A DNA stretch of 64,000 bases from Chthonomonas calidirosea (GCA_945882415.1 CAMCWC010000007.1:62001-126000), one strand, 5' to 3'. Counted from the stretch's first letter, positions 42,960 through 52,302 are shown. A program made the numbers and translations. The notes: a model not told the origin generated them from the letters alone.

Positions 42960-43664
42960 TCAAGGACGTCCAACAAACTCATTGACCGCTAGGCAGAAGC
43001 CGATCGTAGAGACGATCGGACAAATCTCTTCAACATAATCAAGATCAATCGCAATCTTTGGGAGATCAATGTCCGTCGCAACCTGAAGCAGAAAACGGAG
43101 CCAGTACGATTGGTACGACCGAACCTGCTTGGCCAGGCCCGATTGACTGCCAGAGGTGTAAGTCATGAGATCAACCGGAGCCTGGCTGGCATCAAACAGT
43201 TCGAGCCTCCCCTCCGGTCGAATTACATGGCGCCGGTCAGAGAACAATTCATAGTGTGCCCAAGTAATCAGAAAAGCATTGATTTGGTGTTCTCTAAACC
43301 GGATTGAGTTTGGTTGACGGTCTCGAGGATGCAACGGCAGATTATGCTGAATACCCAACAGAGCCAGCAACCAATGCTCTGAGACTTCGCTTTTGAAGAA
43401 GTGGAAGCCACCATCTGCGATAACGAATGACAATAATCCCCGAAACTCATCGAGTTTCATCGACCATACTTGGTCAATAAAATCTGCCTGAACCAGCTGC
43501 TGGTATCCCCTACTCTTCGGATACCAGCGTCCAGGAAAGGCGATGCCGATATCATCGCACAGCAACCTGCCTTCGGGATCGTCGATCTGGCTCAGATCGG
43601 AAGTACGTTCAGGTCGCTCAAGCCCAAAGAGTTCCGGTCCAATCGGAAGAGCGACATACAGCAT
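42960..43664 (-). CDS. Orphan protein, unknown function
   Basis: 234 residues, no leader or membrane segment. The composition is normal for a soluble protein with many aromatic residues (GRWYPKSRGYQQLVQADFID, NAFLITWAHYELFSDRRHV). A perfect TACAAT lies 9 nt before the ATG at 43664, giving a leader of about 3 nt. It resembles nothing I can name. Its neighbours on both sides are also orphans on the same strand. Confidence 0.6.
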   Translation of the reverse strand: MLYVALPIGPELFGLERPERTSDLSQIDDPEGRLLCDDIGIAFPGRWYPKSRGYQQLVQADFIDQVWSMKLDEFRGLLSFVIADGGFHFFKSEVSEHWLLALLGIQHNLPLHPRDRQPNSIRFREHQINAFLITWAHYELFSDRRHVIRPEGRLELFDASQAPVDLMTYTSGSQSGLAKQVRSYQSYWLRFLLQVATDIDLPKIAIDLDYVEEICPIVSTIGFCLAVNEFVGRP

Positions 43665-43764
43665 AGGCTAATCATTGTATCTCTTCCAGACAGAAAGGCA
43701 CACAAGCATAGTCAAGTCACACGGTCAAAAGACCTTATCAAGGAGCTAAGCAACCAAAATGGGC

Positions 43765-44196
43765 TCATTTGCTCAATTCGTCATCTTTCTGAACAAAGTC
43801 GGAGTCCTTTCCCGGATCGGTCATCGGCGTCATCGAGAACAAATACTTACGAAGCTGCCGAAATTCCTTTACTCCAAGCTTTCGAGTCTTACCCTCGTGC
43901 AAAACCACACCATACCTATCCACGAAGTATTCAAGATTCCCGAATTGAGCACGCAATCGAATGTTATCACCATTAAAGCGTGCATTCAAGCGCGCCGAAT
44001 TCAACAACTTATAAGGCGTCTCGCTATCCTCCTTAAAGATGCAAGCATAATTCGTACGTTTTTTAAAATCCAACACACTGGTCTTAAACATAGTGTCCGC
44101 ATTCCAAGGCATAAATTGCAACTCCTTTAGTTCCGGAGCGATGATGCAAAGCGGCGCAGGACTCAAAGCGACCAAAACCGACGTTAGCCAGAGCAT
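43765..44196 (-). CDS. Exported small orphan protein
   Basis: 143 residues from the ATG at 44196 with a signal peptide (MLWLTSVLVALSPAPLC). This ATG, rather than a TTG five codons upstream, is chosen because a TACACT ends exactly 6 nt before it. The mature part is basic and Arg/Asn-rich (LLNSARLNARFNGDNIRLRA) and includes GNLEYFVDRYGVVLHEGKTR. Unknown function. The minus-strand trio at 42566-44196 is AT-richer than the flanking genes. Confidence 0.55.
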   Translation of the reverse strand: MLWLTSVLVALSPAPLCIIAPELKELQFMPWNADTMFKTSVLDFKKRTNYACIFKEDSETPYKLLNSARLNARFNGDNIRLRAQFGNLEYFVDRYGVVLHEGKTRKLGVKEFRQLRKYLFSMTPMTDPGKDSDFVQKDDELSK

Positions 44197-44202
44197 GTCA
44201 AG

Positions 44203-44208
44203 AGTGTA
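44203..44208 (-). promoter_or_regulatory. -10-like element for the 44196 gene, leaderless type
   Basis: TACACT on the minus strand, 6 nt before the ATG at 44196; it decides the start. Confidence 0.45.
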
Positions 44209-44469
44209 CAAACGTTCCTGGTAGGTTCCAAGACCATTTACAGAATTTTTGATCTTCCGTTTTCCAGGCCGATCACTGCTCGAAGCCAGGAGTCAATTTG
44301 AGGATTACCAGCAAAGCCCGCGCATCGATCATCTCCGATGTACAGCGTTCAGCCATGAACTAGTCAAAAGATGACCGCCATCGGATGCAGGCCCCTTGCT
44401 TTCAAGCCGACGATTCATCCGGCACCACCAGCCGCCAAACCAAACCCACTTCTCCGGTAAAACCAACCC

Positions 44470-46257
44470 GTGCCGGTTTTCGTCAGCCTTCTCATCGCGT
44501 CGCTTCTAAACGCCAAGCCGGACGAAAAAGCCGCCGCTCCCCGACCGCGGTTCGAACTTGCCAGCCCGCTCCCCGCTCTTCCTGGCGTGATGATGGACAG
44601 CCACCTCAACGGCGTCGGCCTCGCGCAGCAGACCGCCCGCGCGCAGGGGCTTCAGGCGCGGATCCTCTGGGTAGACGCCACAGCGAACATCGACCGCTAC
44701 AACACGCCAGAAAAAATCCAGACCCTCATGGCGCGCGTTCAGAAGGCCGGGTTCAACACCGTCGTCCTCGACGTCAAGCCCATCTCCGGCCAGGTGATCT
44801 ACCCCAGCGCTCTCGCGCCGAAGCTCACCGAATGGCGAGGCAAAACCCTTCCCGCCGACTTCGACCCGGTACCGCATTTCATCACCAACGCCAAGCAGCA
44901 CGGGCTCGGAATCTACGCCTCCCTCAACGCCTTTAGCGAGGGTCACCGGATGTTCCTCGTTGGCCCAGGTTATGCCAAAACCGACCAGCAGACCATCCTT
45001 TACGAAACTCAAAACGTCGTCAAATCGACGGATGGCAAAACCTTCCCCCTGGCCACTAAGCTCGATACCCTTCAACCGGGAACAGTCGGTGTATTCACCA
45101 ATCTCAGCAAACTCCCGGCCGACTTCACGGAAGGATTCATCCTTACGCTACGTCCAAACGGACGCGTTGCAGACGGGTACCAATTCGTCAAAGGCGGCCC
45201 CATGCCCACCATGCCACGCGGCGGTTCGCTGGTGGTTGGCGCCGGTGACGCAGGAGAGTTTCTAGCCGATTCCGCAGAACCAGGACGGCTCGTGCAGTTC
45301 GATACCAAGCCGCTCTACGTCCCCATCAGCGAGCGCCCGGAGCAGCAGTACCCGCTGATGATGAACATCAACCATCCGGCGGTACAGCAATACGCATTTG
45401 ACATTGCCAGCGAGGTAGTCCGCAACTATGCCTTCGACGGCATCATCTACGATGACCGCCTACGCTATGCCGGAATCAACGCCGACTTCAGCGATCTCAC
45501 CAAAAAGCTGTTCGAAGAACAGATCGGCAAAGCCATCAACTGGCCCGATGACGTTTTCAAGTTCACCGTCAACCCGAACCTGAGCCGAGGACAAAAGCCG
45601 GGACCGTACTATGACGAGTGGATGGCCTTCCGGGCCGATCGAATTCGACAATTTGTCGCCGGTATACGTACACAAATCGCCAAGGTCCGTCCTGGCACCC
45701 AGCTTGGAATCTATGCCGGATCATGGTACGGCGAGTACCCAAACATCGGTAGCAACTGGGCGAGCGATGCCGTTGCCTCTGGGTTCTGGTTCAGCACTCC
45801 AGCTTATCAAAAGACTGGATTCGCCAGCGAAATCGACTTCTTCATCAGCGGCTGCTACTACCCTGTGCCGACCATTCATGAGGCCATGTCGCGCGGTGCA
45901 AACCCCGGCCTTACGGTAGAAGCTGCCGGCGCGTTGACCAACCGCATGGTCGGCGACCAAACCTGGGCCTATGCTGGAATCGCCCTCTCCACCCTAAACA
46001 ACGATCCCGAGGTACTTGGAGATGTTCTTCAGGCCGCTTGCGCCAGCACTCAGGGCGTTATGGTCTTCGATCTCTCGCACGATATTGACCAGTATTGGGA
46101 CACCTTCGAGCGCGCCTTTGCCCTCCCTCGGCCAGCACCGCACAGCGTTCGAGGACTCATCAGCGACGTCCGCCGTAAGCGAGCGGCTTATCGGGCGGCT
46201 GGTAAAGCCGATCCTCCCGTCATCATCATCGCGGGTGGCGCGGGCACGGGGCAGTAG
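44470..46257 (+). CDS. GH10-like (GHL10/YngK-type) secreted glycosidase-like protein
   Basis: 595 residues from a GTG at 44470, with a weak hydrophobic leader (MPVFVSLLIASLLNAKP). The TIM-barrel features of the glycosyl-hydrolase-like-10 family are seen: ILWVDATANIDRYNTPEKIQ, FNTVVLDVKPISGQVIYPS, YDFDGIIYDDRLRYAG-type strand (VVRNYAFDGIIYDDRLRY), LGIYAGSWYGEYP and GVMVFDLSHDID. A domain of about 150 residues is inserted after the first barrel strands (TLQPGTVGVFTNLSKLP onwards). The family is thought to act on polysaccharide or glycosaminoglycan; substrate unknown. Upstream, 44197-44469 shows no gene or RNA I can identify. Confidence 0.75.
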   Translation: MPVFVSLLIASLLNAKPDEKAAAPRPRFELASPLPALPGVMMDSHLNGVGLAQQTARAQGLQARILWVDATANIDRYNTPEKIQTLMARVQKAGFNTVVLDVKPISGQVIYPSALAPKLTEWRGKTLPADFDPVPHFITNAKQHGLGIYASLNAFSEGHRMFLVGPGYAKTDQQTILYETQNVVKSTDGKTFPLATKLDTLQPGTVGVFTNLSKLPADFTEGFILTLRPNGRVADGYQFVKGGPMPTMPRGGSLVVGAGDAGEFLADSAEPGRLVQFDTKPLYVPISERPEQQYPLMMNINHPAVQQYAFDIASEVVRNYAFDGIIYDDRLRYAGINADFSDLTKKLFEEQIGKAINWPDDVFKFTVNPNLSRGQKPGPYYDEWMAFRADRIRQFVAGIRTQIAKVRPGTQLGIYAGSWYGEYPNIGSNWASDAVASGFWFSTPAYQKTGFASEIDFFISGCYYPVPTIHEAMSRGANPGLTVEAAGALTNRMVGDQTWAYAGIALSTLNNDPEVLGDVLQAACASTQGVMVFDLSHDIDQYWDTFERAFALPRPAPHSVRGLISDVRRKRAAYRAAGKADPPVIIIAGGAGTGQ

Positions 46258-46262
46258 CGGCG

Positions 46263-46916
46263 CTACTTCCCGACAACCTTAACCTGTGCACTCGACATCG
46301 CGTAAGCCACAGAAATCGTGTCGCTTCCGTCCTGTAGGAACAGCTCATAGTCCCACGCTTTAGCGGCTAACTTGCCCGTGACTACCACGGATTCGAATCG
46401 TTCGTTCACCTCGATCGCCTTCGGCACCGTCACGTAGACAATCTGGTTCGGAGCGGGCGGCGGGGTGTGAATGCATGCCCCAACCCAGGGTACTAGAAGG
46501 AACTCTTTAACTTTCGTACCCTCAAATTCCAGCGGAAGAATAAACCCAGCGAGCTCAATCGTCTTGCCATCGAGCGACTTCGTGGTGCCGTTGGATGCGT
46601 TCGCGCGCTGAGACATCATCTTGTCGCGAATCGCTAAGAGCTCGGCTACGTTTTGCTTGTTCTTCTTAAGTCGCGCCGAGGCGGCATTTGCTGCCTTAAC
46701 GTATTCCGCGTTCGGCTTCTTGCCGACCTTCTTCAGATCGTGCACTCGGGCGACGGCGGAAAGGTCGGCCAGATCGGTAGACTTCATCCCTGCAAACGGG
46801 TTCTTGAGCGATACCGGCGCCGGGGAAAGGTCGGACCAGGCGACCTTGGTCACCTCGCTGGCGACTGCACACGCGACAATCGCAATCGCTCCTACCACGC
46901 TCCCAAAACTTTTCAT
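46263..46916 (-). CDS. DUF3299 exported protein of the ABC operon
   Basis: 217 residues from the ATG at 46916, which lies 4 nt after the permease stop; the frame is open farther up but that part overlaps the permease. Leader MKSFGSVVGAIAIVACAVA. The C-terminal domain has the DUF3299 signature LPLEFEGTKVKEFLLVPWV followed by GACIHTPPPAPNQIV, with the conserved Cys-x-His and Pro run that could bind metal. It is the third gene of an operon with a LolD-like ATPase and an FtsX-like permease. In Vibrio, DUF3299 genes accompany a similar ABC pair in a zinc-responsive cluster (recalled, not checked), so a metal-linked role is possible. Confidence 0.82.
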   Translation of the reverse strand: MKSFGSVVGAIAIVACAVASEVTKVAWSDLSPAPVSLKNPFAGMKSTDLADLSAVARVHDLKKVGKKPNAEYVKAANAASARLKKNKQNVAELLAIRDKMMSQRANASNGTTKSLDGKTIELAGFILPLEFEGTKVKEFLLVPWVGACIHTPPPAPNQIVYVTVPKAIEVNERFESVVVTGKLAAKAWDYELFLQDGSDTISVAYAMSSAQVKVVGK

Positions 46917-46920
46917 GCTC

Positions 46921-48156
46921 CTAAACCCGGATCGAAATGCCATCCGAGAGTGACCTCTTATACGTTCGGTACGCCGGAATCGCTCCGACCAGGCCACCCG
47001 CCAGAAGAATCCAGCTCATCCTCGCCCATTCGCCGGGCAAAATCCCGCCCGCCGCTAACTCAAAACCATACCGCGCCTGCAGCACCGGCGCCAAGCAAAA
47101 CAGCGCAACCTGAGAAAGGGCCAACCCAAGCGCAACCCCCATCGCGGTCAACAGTAGGGCTTCTCCCAGAATCAATCCCGCGACCTGCGGCAATCCCGCC
47201 CCGACGGCGCGCAAAACCGCCATCTCGCGCCGACGCTCGTTCACCGAAGCCAACAGGTTTGTTGTGATGCCCACCAAGCCAATCACCACCACCACCCCCG
47301 AGATCCAAACCAGCGCGGTTTCCGCAATTCCGGTCAATTGCCAAAGCTCCAAGAGGGTGTCACCCGGCATCACCGCCGTCAGCGGTTCGGCACGATACTC
47401 GCCGAAGCTTCTCTGCAACCCAAGCACCGCAGCTCGCGATTTCAGCCCGACCAAAATTGCGCTCACCGACTTCTCCTCGGCATGATCCGCGTCGGCCAGC
47501 GGGTCGATGTTCTCGTGCCCACCAAACCCTTCGTGCATCGCCTCGTACCCCTCCATCGAAACGTAAATGGCCCGGTCCACTGGGGTCCCGGTTGGGGCAA
47601 GAATGCCCGAAACCTCGAACGGAGCCGCCGAATGCTCGATCAAGCTTTCGCCACCCGCGCCGTGCGCCACCAAGATCTTGCTCCCCAATTTGTAACCGAG
47701 CCCATCGGCGACTTGGGCGCCAATTACGGCCTTCCGTGTTCCGTCAAACACCACCCCCTCACGAAACGAAAGACCTCGGTTTCGTGCATAGCGGAACTTG
47801 TCAAACATTATCAAATCGGTGCCAATCACGCGATAGCCACGGTGCGAATCTCCCATCACCATCGGGATGCACCACGCCACGTTTCGATTCGAGCAAACGT
47901 GCTGAACTGCCCCTTCAGAAAGGCCGCTAGCCGGATAGCCAATGTGCATAATGCTCGCCAGCAAAATTTGCACGGAGTTCCCACGCGCGGCAACAATTAG
48001 GTCGGTCCCGGAGACCATGCCGGCAAAGTTCTCCTTCGCCTGCGTCCGAACTCGCTCGATCCCCAAAAGCAAAGCGACGCTGATTGCAATCGACAAAACC
48101 GTCAGCGCCATCGAGCCGCGCCGGAACCACAGGCTCTTTAGAGCGAGCGAAATCAT
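46921..48156 (-). CDS. FtsX/LolE-like ABC transporter permease
   Basis: 411 residues with four membrane segments in the MacB/FtsX layout: one at the N-terminus (GSMALTVLSIAISVALLLGI), a large periplasmic domain (about 45-270) and three at the C-terminus (LVWISGVVVVIGLVGITTNL, then VAGLILGEALLLTAMGVALG, and the last near 380). The NERRREMAVLRAVGA loop before TM3 is the family hallmark. It pairs with the ATPase whose stop overlaps its start by 4 nt (48153-48156). Not a channel-type importer: this class moves lipoproteins or transmits force. Confidence 0.88.
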   Translation of the reverse strand: MISLALKSLWFRRGSMALTVLSIAISVALLLGIERVRTQAKENFAGMVSGTDLIVAARGNSVQILLASIMHIGYPASGLSEGAVQHVCSNRNVAWCIPMVMGDSHRGYRVIGTDLIMFDKFRYARNRGLSFREGVVFDGTRKAVIGAQVADGLGYKLGSKILVAHGAGGESLIEHSAAPFEVSGILAPTGTPVDRAIYVSMEGYEAMHEGFGGHENIDPLADADHAEEKSVSAILVGLKSRAAVLGLQRSFGEYRAEPLTAVMPGDTLLELWQLTGIAETALVWISGVVVVIGLVGITTNLLASVNERRREMAVLRAVGAGLPQVAGLILGEALLLTAMGVALGLALSQVALFCLAPVLQARYGFELAAGGILPGEWARMSWILLAGGLVGAIPAYRTYKRSLSDGISIRV

Positions 48157-48851
48157 TGCGCCTCCGCCCGCAAATCGGCCAATTGCACCACCCGATCAAA
48201 TCGCGAAGCCAGCGATCGGTCGTGGCTCACAAAAACCAACGCCGCCCCAGAGCGCCCAACCTCCGCCAGCAACAATTCCAAAAACGCATCGCGGTTATCG
48301 GCATCCAACGCCGAAGTCGGCTCGTCGGCAATCACCACTTCCGGCTGTCCCAACAAGGCCCGAACCGCCGCCGTCCGCTGTTGCTCCCCCACGCTCAGCT
48401 CCCCGGCCGGACGGCCCAACATTTCCGCCCCGATCCCAAGCCGCTCAAGCAACTCTCTTGCCTCCCGCTCCGGCCGCGCCAGCCGCCCAAGACGCAACTT
48501 GGAGAACTTCAGCGGCAGCAGAACGTTCTCCAGAACGCTCAAGTACGGCACCAAGTTGAACATCTGAAAAATGACCCCGAGATGGTCGGCTCGGTACCGA
48601 TCGCGCTGGCTCGCCGACATCGATTCCCACGCGTGACCAAGAACGCGAACGCTGCCAGCTTGCGGCAAAAGAACGCCTGACATGAGGCCCAAAAGCGTGC
48701 TCTTTCCGGACCCGCTTGGCCCGGCGAGAAAGACCTTTTCACCGCGCTCAATGTGGATGGACGAGATCGCGAGAAGCGGCGAGGACGCGCCGCGCCATCC
48801 AAATCGGACGTCGCTCAGTTCAACTGCCGCAATCGGCGCATCCGTCCCCAT
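48153..48851 (-). CDS. LolD/MacB-type ABC transporter ATPase
   Basis: 232 residues. Walker A GPSGSGKSTLL (about 38-48), the LSVGEQQRTAAVRALL signature (with Val for Gly at its third position), Walker B VVIADEPTSALD and the His-loop VFVSHDRSL are all present. The length and the 'SGVLLPQAGSVRVLGHAWESMS' region fit the LolD group. First gene of the operon ATPase-permease-DUF3299. A TACAAC 8 nt before the ATG may be its -10. Confidence 0.93.
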   Translation of the reverse strand: MGTDAPIAAVELSDVRFGWRGASSPLLAISSIHIERGEKVFLAGPSGSGKSTLLGLMSGVLLPQAGSVRVLGHAWESMSASQRDRYRADHLGVIFQMFNLVPYLSVLENVLLPLKFSKLRLGRLARPEREARELLERLGIGAEMLGRPAGELSVGEQQRTAAVRALLGQPEVVIADEPTSALDADNRDAFLELLLAEVGRSGAALVFVSHDRSLASRFDRVVQLADLRAEAQ

Positions 48852-48972
48852 CTCGGTTCGTTGTACTCGTAAAAACCGCCGATGAACTGCCCCACGTAGA
48901 AATACGTGTTTTGAGACTTTAGTGAACAGTCAGAAAATCTTCTCGTTTCCACCGGCTGGAGAGTTCAATCCC

Positions 48973-49476
48973 ATGAAACAAACTTTGATTTTCTTAACCA
49001 TTGGCGCCCTTGGCGTCGCGTTTGCTGTGCAGTCCGGAGATAGCGGAGTTCGAGGTGCCGGCGTTGCCGAAACCACCGAAGGCAAGAAGGCCGAGGTCAA
49101 ACTGAAGCTGGTTAACCAGACGAAAGATGGCAAAACCCTTCTCTTCGGAGAGTTGGAAGCTCAGGCCGTCAATCGCCAAGAGCAAACCACTTCGATCATT
49201 CGCGTATCCCCGGCCAACAATCGCGTTCCGGTACGCGGCAAGCTGAAAGTCGACGGAAACGTTGCTACCCTCGAAGCCCTCGGCGTTCTCACCGTCCGCT
49301 CCAAGTCGAAAGTGGAACGGTTCGAAGGCACCGTCCGCGCACGAATCGAAGATAGCGCCGTCGAGGGCCAGGACAAGTTCAGCGTGAGCTTTAAGAAAGG
49401 CAATCGAAGTACTTCCTTCGAGGGCCTCGTGAAGAAAGGCAACCTCATCGTCTGGACCGGCGGCTCGCAGCCGTAA
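48973..49476 (+). CDS. Exported protein, unknown function
   Basis: 167 residues from the ATG at 48973, preceded by GGAGAG at a normal distance; the frame is open 17 codons farther up. Signal peptide MKQTLIFLTIGALGVAFAVQ. The mature part is a beta-rich domain of about 140 residues (VKLKLVNQTKDGKTLLFGEL, VPVRGKLKVDGNVATLEALG, FEGTVRARIEDSAVEG). Divergent from the ABC operon; no family recognised. Confidence 0.65.
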   Translation: MKQTLIFLTIGALGVAFAVQSGDSGVRGAGVAETTEGKKAEVKLKLVNQTKDGKTLLFGELEAQAVNRQEQTTSIIRVSPANNRVPVRGKLKVDGNVATLEALGVLTVRSKSKVERFEGTVRARIEDSAVEGQDKFSVSFKKGNRSTSFEGLVKKGNLIVWTGGSQP

Positions 49477-49498
49477 GCCGTCCACATCCGATTCGCCA

Positions 49499-49534
49499 GA
49501 GCAACTCGCACATCTGCGGGTTGCTCGGCACTTT
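49499..49534 (+). terminator. Rho-independent terminator
   Basis: GAGCAACTCGCA (49499-49510) pairs with 49515-49526 over 12 positions (one G-T), loop CATC, followed by CTTTT. It ends the gene at 48973 and separates it from the triplicated family. Confidence 0.75.
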
Positions 49535-49569
49535 TGAACGTAGTTGGAATAATATTACGTCCAAACCTC

Positions 49570-50928
49570 GTGAGTACCGAAAAACTGCGAAGCAAAACAA
49601 TCAAGTGGCTTGTGCTCGGGATTCCCGGTATCTTGCTGTTTACCTGCGGAATCGGCGGAATCTTTGCCGTCCAAAACTCAAAAAGTGCCCGCGAAAACGA
49701 GCTCAACCTTCTCGCAAAAGCTGGCCTTCCGCGGGACTATAACGACGTCAAACACACTCCTGATCCCGAAAAGGACGCCGGAGAGTTACTGGAGCAGTTC
49801 GATGTTGCTCGACGGGCAGCGGACAAGTCCGCTTCTAGCCGGAAGCTGGCCGCAGACCCGGACCGAAACCCAGAACTCATGCGCGAGTACCTGCGCGAGA
49901 ACGAAAGACTTGTCCAACTTCAAGGAGAAATCCTCCAAAAAGCCGAACTCGCAATCCTAACCGATCCAAGTAAAGGCACCGCGTTACTCTTCCCCCAACT
50001 CGCCCCAGCAAAAGGCACAACCCGCCTCGCGCTCACTCAAGCCGAGTTGCTATCCGCAGAAGGAAGGCCGGCCGAGGCCATCCAAAAACTCACGAGTGCG
50101 GTCAAGTTCGCCTCTGTAGTCAATACAGATTCGACCATGATCTCGGAGTTAGTTTCCATCGCTATGCGCGCAATGACGCATCGCACGATAATGCTCATCT
50201 TTTCGGATCACTCCGACCGTGCAGACGTGCGAAAAGAAATGGGCAACTACTTGGCGGTGGCAAAGCCGAATGTCGACATGCGGCGCGCCCTACGTTCCGA
50301 GGTCGCGCTGGCAATCGCGAGTGAGGAGATGCTTCGAACCGGAAAGATCAGTCTCCGAGAACTCTCGGGGGTCTCAGACGATGACGAGAATCGCAACTCG
50401 AGCTACAAGGAAATCGAGCAAATAATTTCCATTCCAGGAGTTAGGGAATTGCTTTTTTCTCGGCTGTACCGCTTCTACCGAAAGATGTACCAGAGTATTC
50501 CGGCAGATCGGCAGAGGCAACGTGAGCGGCTTGCCGAGGCCGAGGCGGCCGATGCCGAAATGATGAAACTGAACCGCACGACCGATTTAATCGTAGAGCT
50601 GTTCTTACCAGTCTTCAACCAAGCTTTCAAAGCCGAGGCAAAGACCATCGCCGAATGGCGGTCACTTAACGCCTTGCTCATCGCGGCAGAAGAAAAGGCA
50701 AAGACGGGTCGCTATCCAGCAAAGCTCCCGATCTCGGGACCCGAGGCCCTTGATCCGTTCACCGACAAACCTCTCTATTATAAGGCGAGTGCCAATTCAG
50801 TTAAGGTGTACAGCGTTGGAGTAGACGGCAAGGATAATAACGGTCTCCTCTTCCGACCTACCAAAGGTAGTGCTCGCGAATACGATTCCGGCTACAGCAT
50901 CCCGTACACCGTGCCCAAACGCAACTGA
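49570..50928 (+). CDS. Triplicated membrane-anchored family, member 1
   Basis: 452 residues from the GTG at 49570 (a TTG at 49534 is alternative). A membrane helix near the N-terminus (KWLVLGIPGILLFTCGIGGIF) is followed by a helical region with the family motif HTPDPEKDAGELLEQF, a TPR-like middle (LALTQAELLSAEGRPAEAIQKL), and a C-terminal module EWRSLNALLIAAEEKAKTG-YP-LP-DPFTDKPLYY-VYSVGVDGKDNNG. That last module resembles the C-terminal 'DPF.g.pl.Y...YSvG.d..D' domain attached to pseudopilin and membrane proteins in Planctomycetota-like bacteria. Unknown function. Most divergent of the three copies. Followed after 2 nt by member 2. Confidence 0.75.
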   Translation: MSTEKLRSKTIKWLVLGIPGILLFTCGIGGIFAVQNSKSARENELNLLAKAGLPRDYNDVKHTPDPEKDAGELLEQFDVARRAADKSASSRKLAADPDRNPELMREYLRENERLVQLQGEILQKAELAILTDPSKGTALLFPQLAPAKGTTRLALTQAELLSAEGRPAEAIQKLTSAVKFASVVNTDSTMISELVSIAMRAMTHRTIMLIFSDHSDRADVRKEMGNYLAVAKPNVDMRRALRSEVALAIASEEMLRTGKISLRELSGVSDDDENRNSSYKEIEQIISIPGVRELLFSRLYRFYRKMYQSIPADRQRQRERLAEAEAADAEMMKLNRTTDLIVELFLPVFNQAFKAEAKTIAEWRSLNALLIAAEEKAKTGRYPAKLPISGPEALDPFTDKPLYYKASANSVKVYSVGVDGKDNNGLLFRPTKGSAREYDSGYSIPYTVPKRN

Positions 50929-50930
50929 CC

Positions 50931-52274
50931 ATGCGGAAGTCGACGAAGCTCATACTATATGGAATCCCGACGACTCTGCTCCTCAGCTGCGCCGGCGGCC
51001 TCCTCGGCTTCGCCCACAAGTCCCGCTCCGACCGCGACCTCGCCGTAGCTCGGCTCGCGGAGGTCGGCTTGCCGACGGATCCAGATCAGATCAAGCACAT
51101 CCCCGATCCCGATAAGGACGCCGGCGAGCTCCTGAAAGAATTTAGGAGTGCATTCCTAAAAGCGCGGAAGGTCCCTGCCAACTTTGCCTTTTCTAGTCCC
51201 AACGAGCGGTCGTCAAAGGCGTTTGTAAAAGCTAATCCAAACCTCGTGCGGCTCCGGAGGCAAATCTTTACGAAGTCGGAGCTTGCCACGCAACTTGAAC
51301 CCACCCTTGGGCACTATCAGCTATTTCCCGCCCTTGAACCTTTCCGGAACGTGGTTAAACTTGCCCTAGCTGAATCGCAAGTCAGTGCTGCCGATGGTCA
51401 TCCAGTCGAAGCTATCAAGCTCTGCGAAGAAACCGTACGCTTTGTTCAACTGCTCGGAACAGACCCTAACCACATGGCTGAGCTTCAATTAGGCTCTTTA
51501 CAAAAAGGCGTCAATCAGCAGACTTCAGAAATCTTTGCCAGATACTCATCTCGGGTAGATGTTCGTATGGCGATGAGATTGTATTTAAATGCATCCATCC
51601 CAAGTTCTGATCACCGAAGAGCAATGATTGAGGACGTTTCCAACGCGCTTGTCTTAGAAGCTAACGTCCGCAAGGGGAAGATCAATTTGCCTGAACTTAT
51701 GGCGTCGATTGGCTCAAGCCCCGCTACCGCCGGCGACAAAGCAACGCTAAACCTGTACCGGATTCAAGGAGCATCAGAAATGCTCTTCGCTAAACTCTAT
51801 CAGGGCTATGCGGATTTGTACGCAACTGTTCCCGCAGATATCACTCAACATAAGAACCGAATCGACGCAGCCGCGCGATGGAAGAGGGATATCACTGGTA
51901 TCAGCGCCCCAAACGCATTCCTAGTTCAAAACTTTGTCCAAGACTATGTAGTTTGCTTCGAAACAGAAGCCCATCTCAGGGCGGAGTGGCGCAGCCTGAA
52001 CGCCCTACTAATCGCATCCGAAATCAAAGCAAAAACCGGCAGTTATCCTTCCGCCCTGCCCGTCAACGGCAAGGACGCAATTGATCCATTTACCGACAAT
52101 TCACTCAAATATCTTCTTAAGGGCGGCAGGCTGACAATCTACAGCGTCGGCGATGATCTTTCCGACGACGACGGTCAGCTCCGGCGGCAGAACTACCTAT
52201 CAACACCCGGCTCCTCCGGCCCAGCGCAGGACACCGGCTTCAGTGTTCCGTACGACTTGCCGAAGCAGAAGTAG
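50931..52274 (+). CDS. Triplicated membrane-anchored family, member 2
   Basis: 447 residues. N-terminal helix (KLILYGIPTTLLLSCAGGLL), then VGLPTDPDQIKHIPDPDKDA, a helical middle with LALAESQVSAADGHPVEAIK, and the C-terminal AEWRSLNALLIASEIKAKTG, IDPFTDNSLKYLL and IYSVGDDLSDDDGQL module. It is clearly closer to member 3 than to member 1; the N-terminal motif is nearly identical to member 3. It begins 2 nt after member 1's stop and ends 28 nt before member 3. A Cys in the membrane segment (LLSCAGG) recalls a lipobox but lies well inside the helix. Confidence 0.75.
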   Translation: MRKSTKLILYGIPTTLLLSCAGGLLGFAHKSRSDRDLAVARLAEVGLPTDPDQIKHIPDPDKDAGELLKEFRSAFLKARKVPANFAFSSPNERSSKAFVKANPNLVRLRRQIFTKSELATQLEPTLGHYQLFPALEPFRNVVKLALAESQVSAADGHPVEAIKLCEETVRFVQLLGTDPNHMAELQLGSLQKGVNQQTSEIFARYSSRVDVRMAMRLYLNASIPSSDHRRAMIEDVSNALVLEANVRKGKINLPELMASIGSSPATAGDKATLNLYRIQGASEMLFAKLYQGYADLYATVPADITQHKNRIDAAARWKRDITGISAPNAFLVQNFVQDYVVCFETEAHLRAEWRSLNALLIASEIKAKTGSYPSALPVNGKDAIDPFTDNSLKYLLKGGRLTIYSVGDDLSDDDGQLRRQNYLSTPGSSGPAQDTGFSVPYDLPKQK

Positions 52275-52302
52275 AAGAAACGAAAACGAGCCACAGACTA
52301 CA

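Noticed and set aside
44385-44936. 183-codon plus-strand frame overlapping the start of the GH10-like gene
   Set aside because: Arg/Pro/Ser-rich, out of frame with a well-supported protein.
52153-52302. Upstream extension of the third triplicated-family gene
   Set aside because: It lies inside the second copy in another frame, and the family N-terminus begins at the ATG at 52303.
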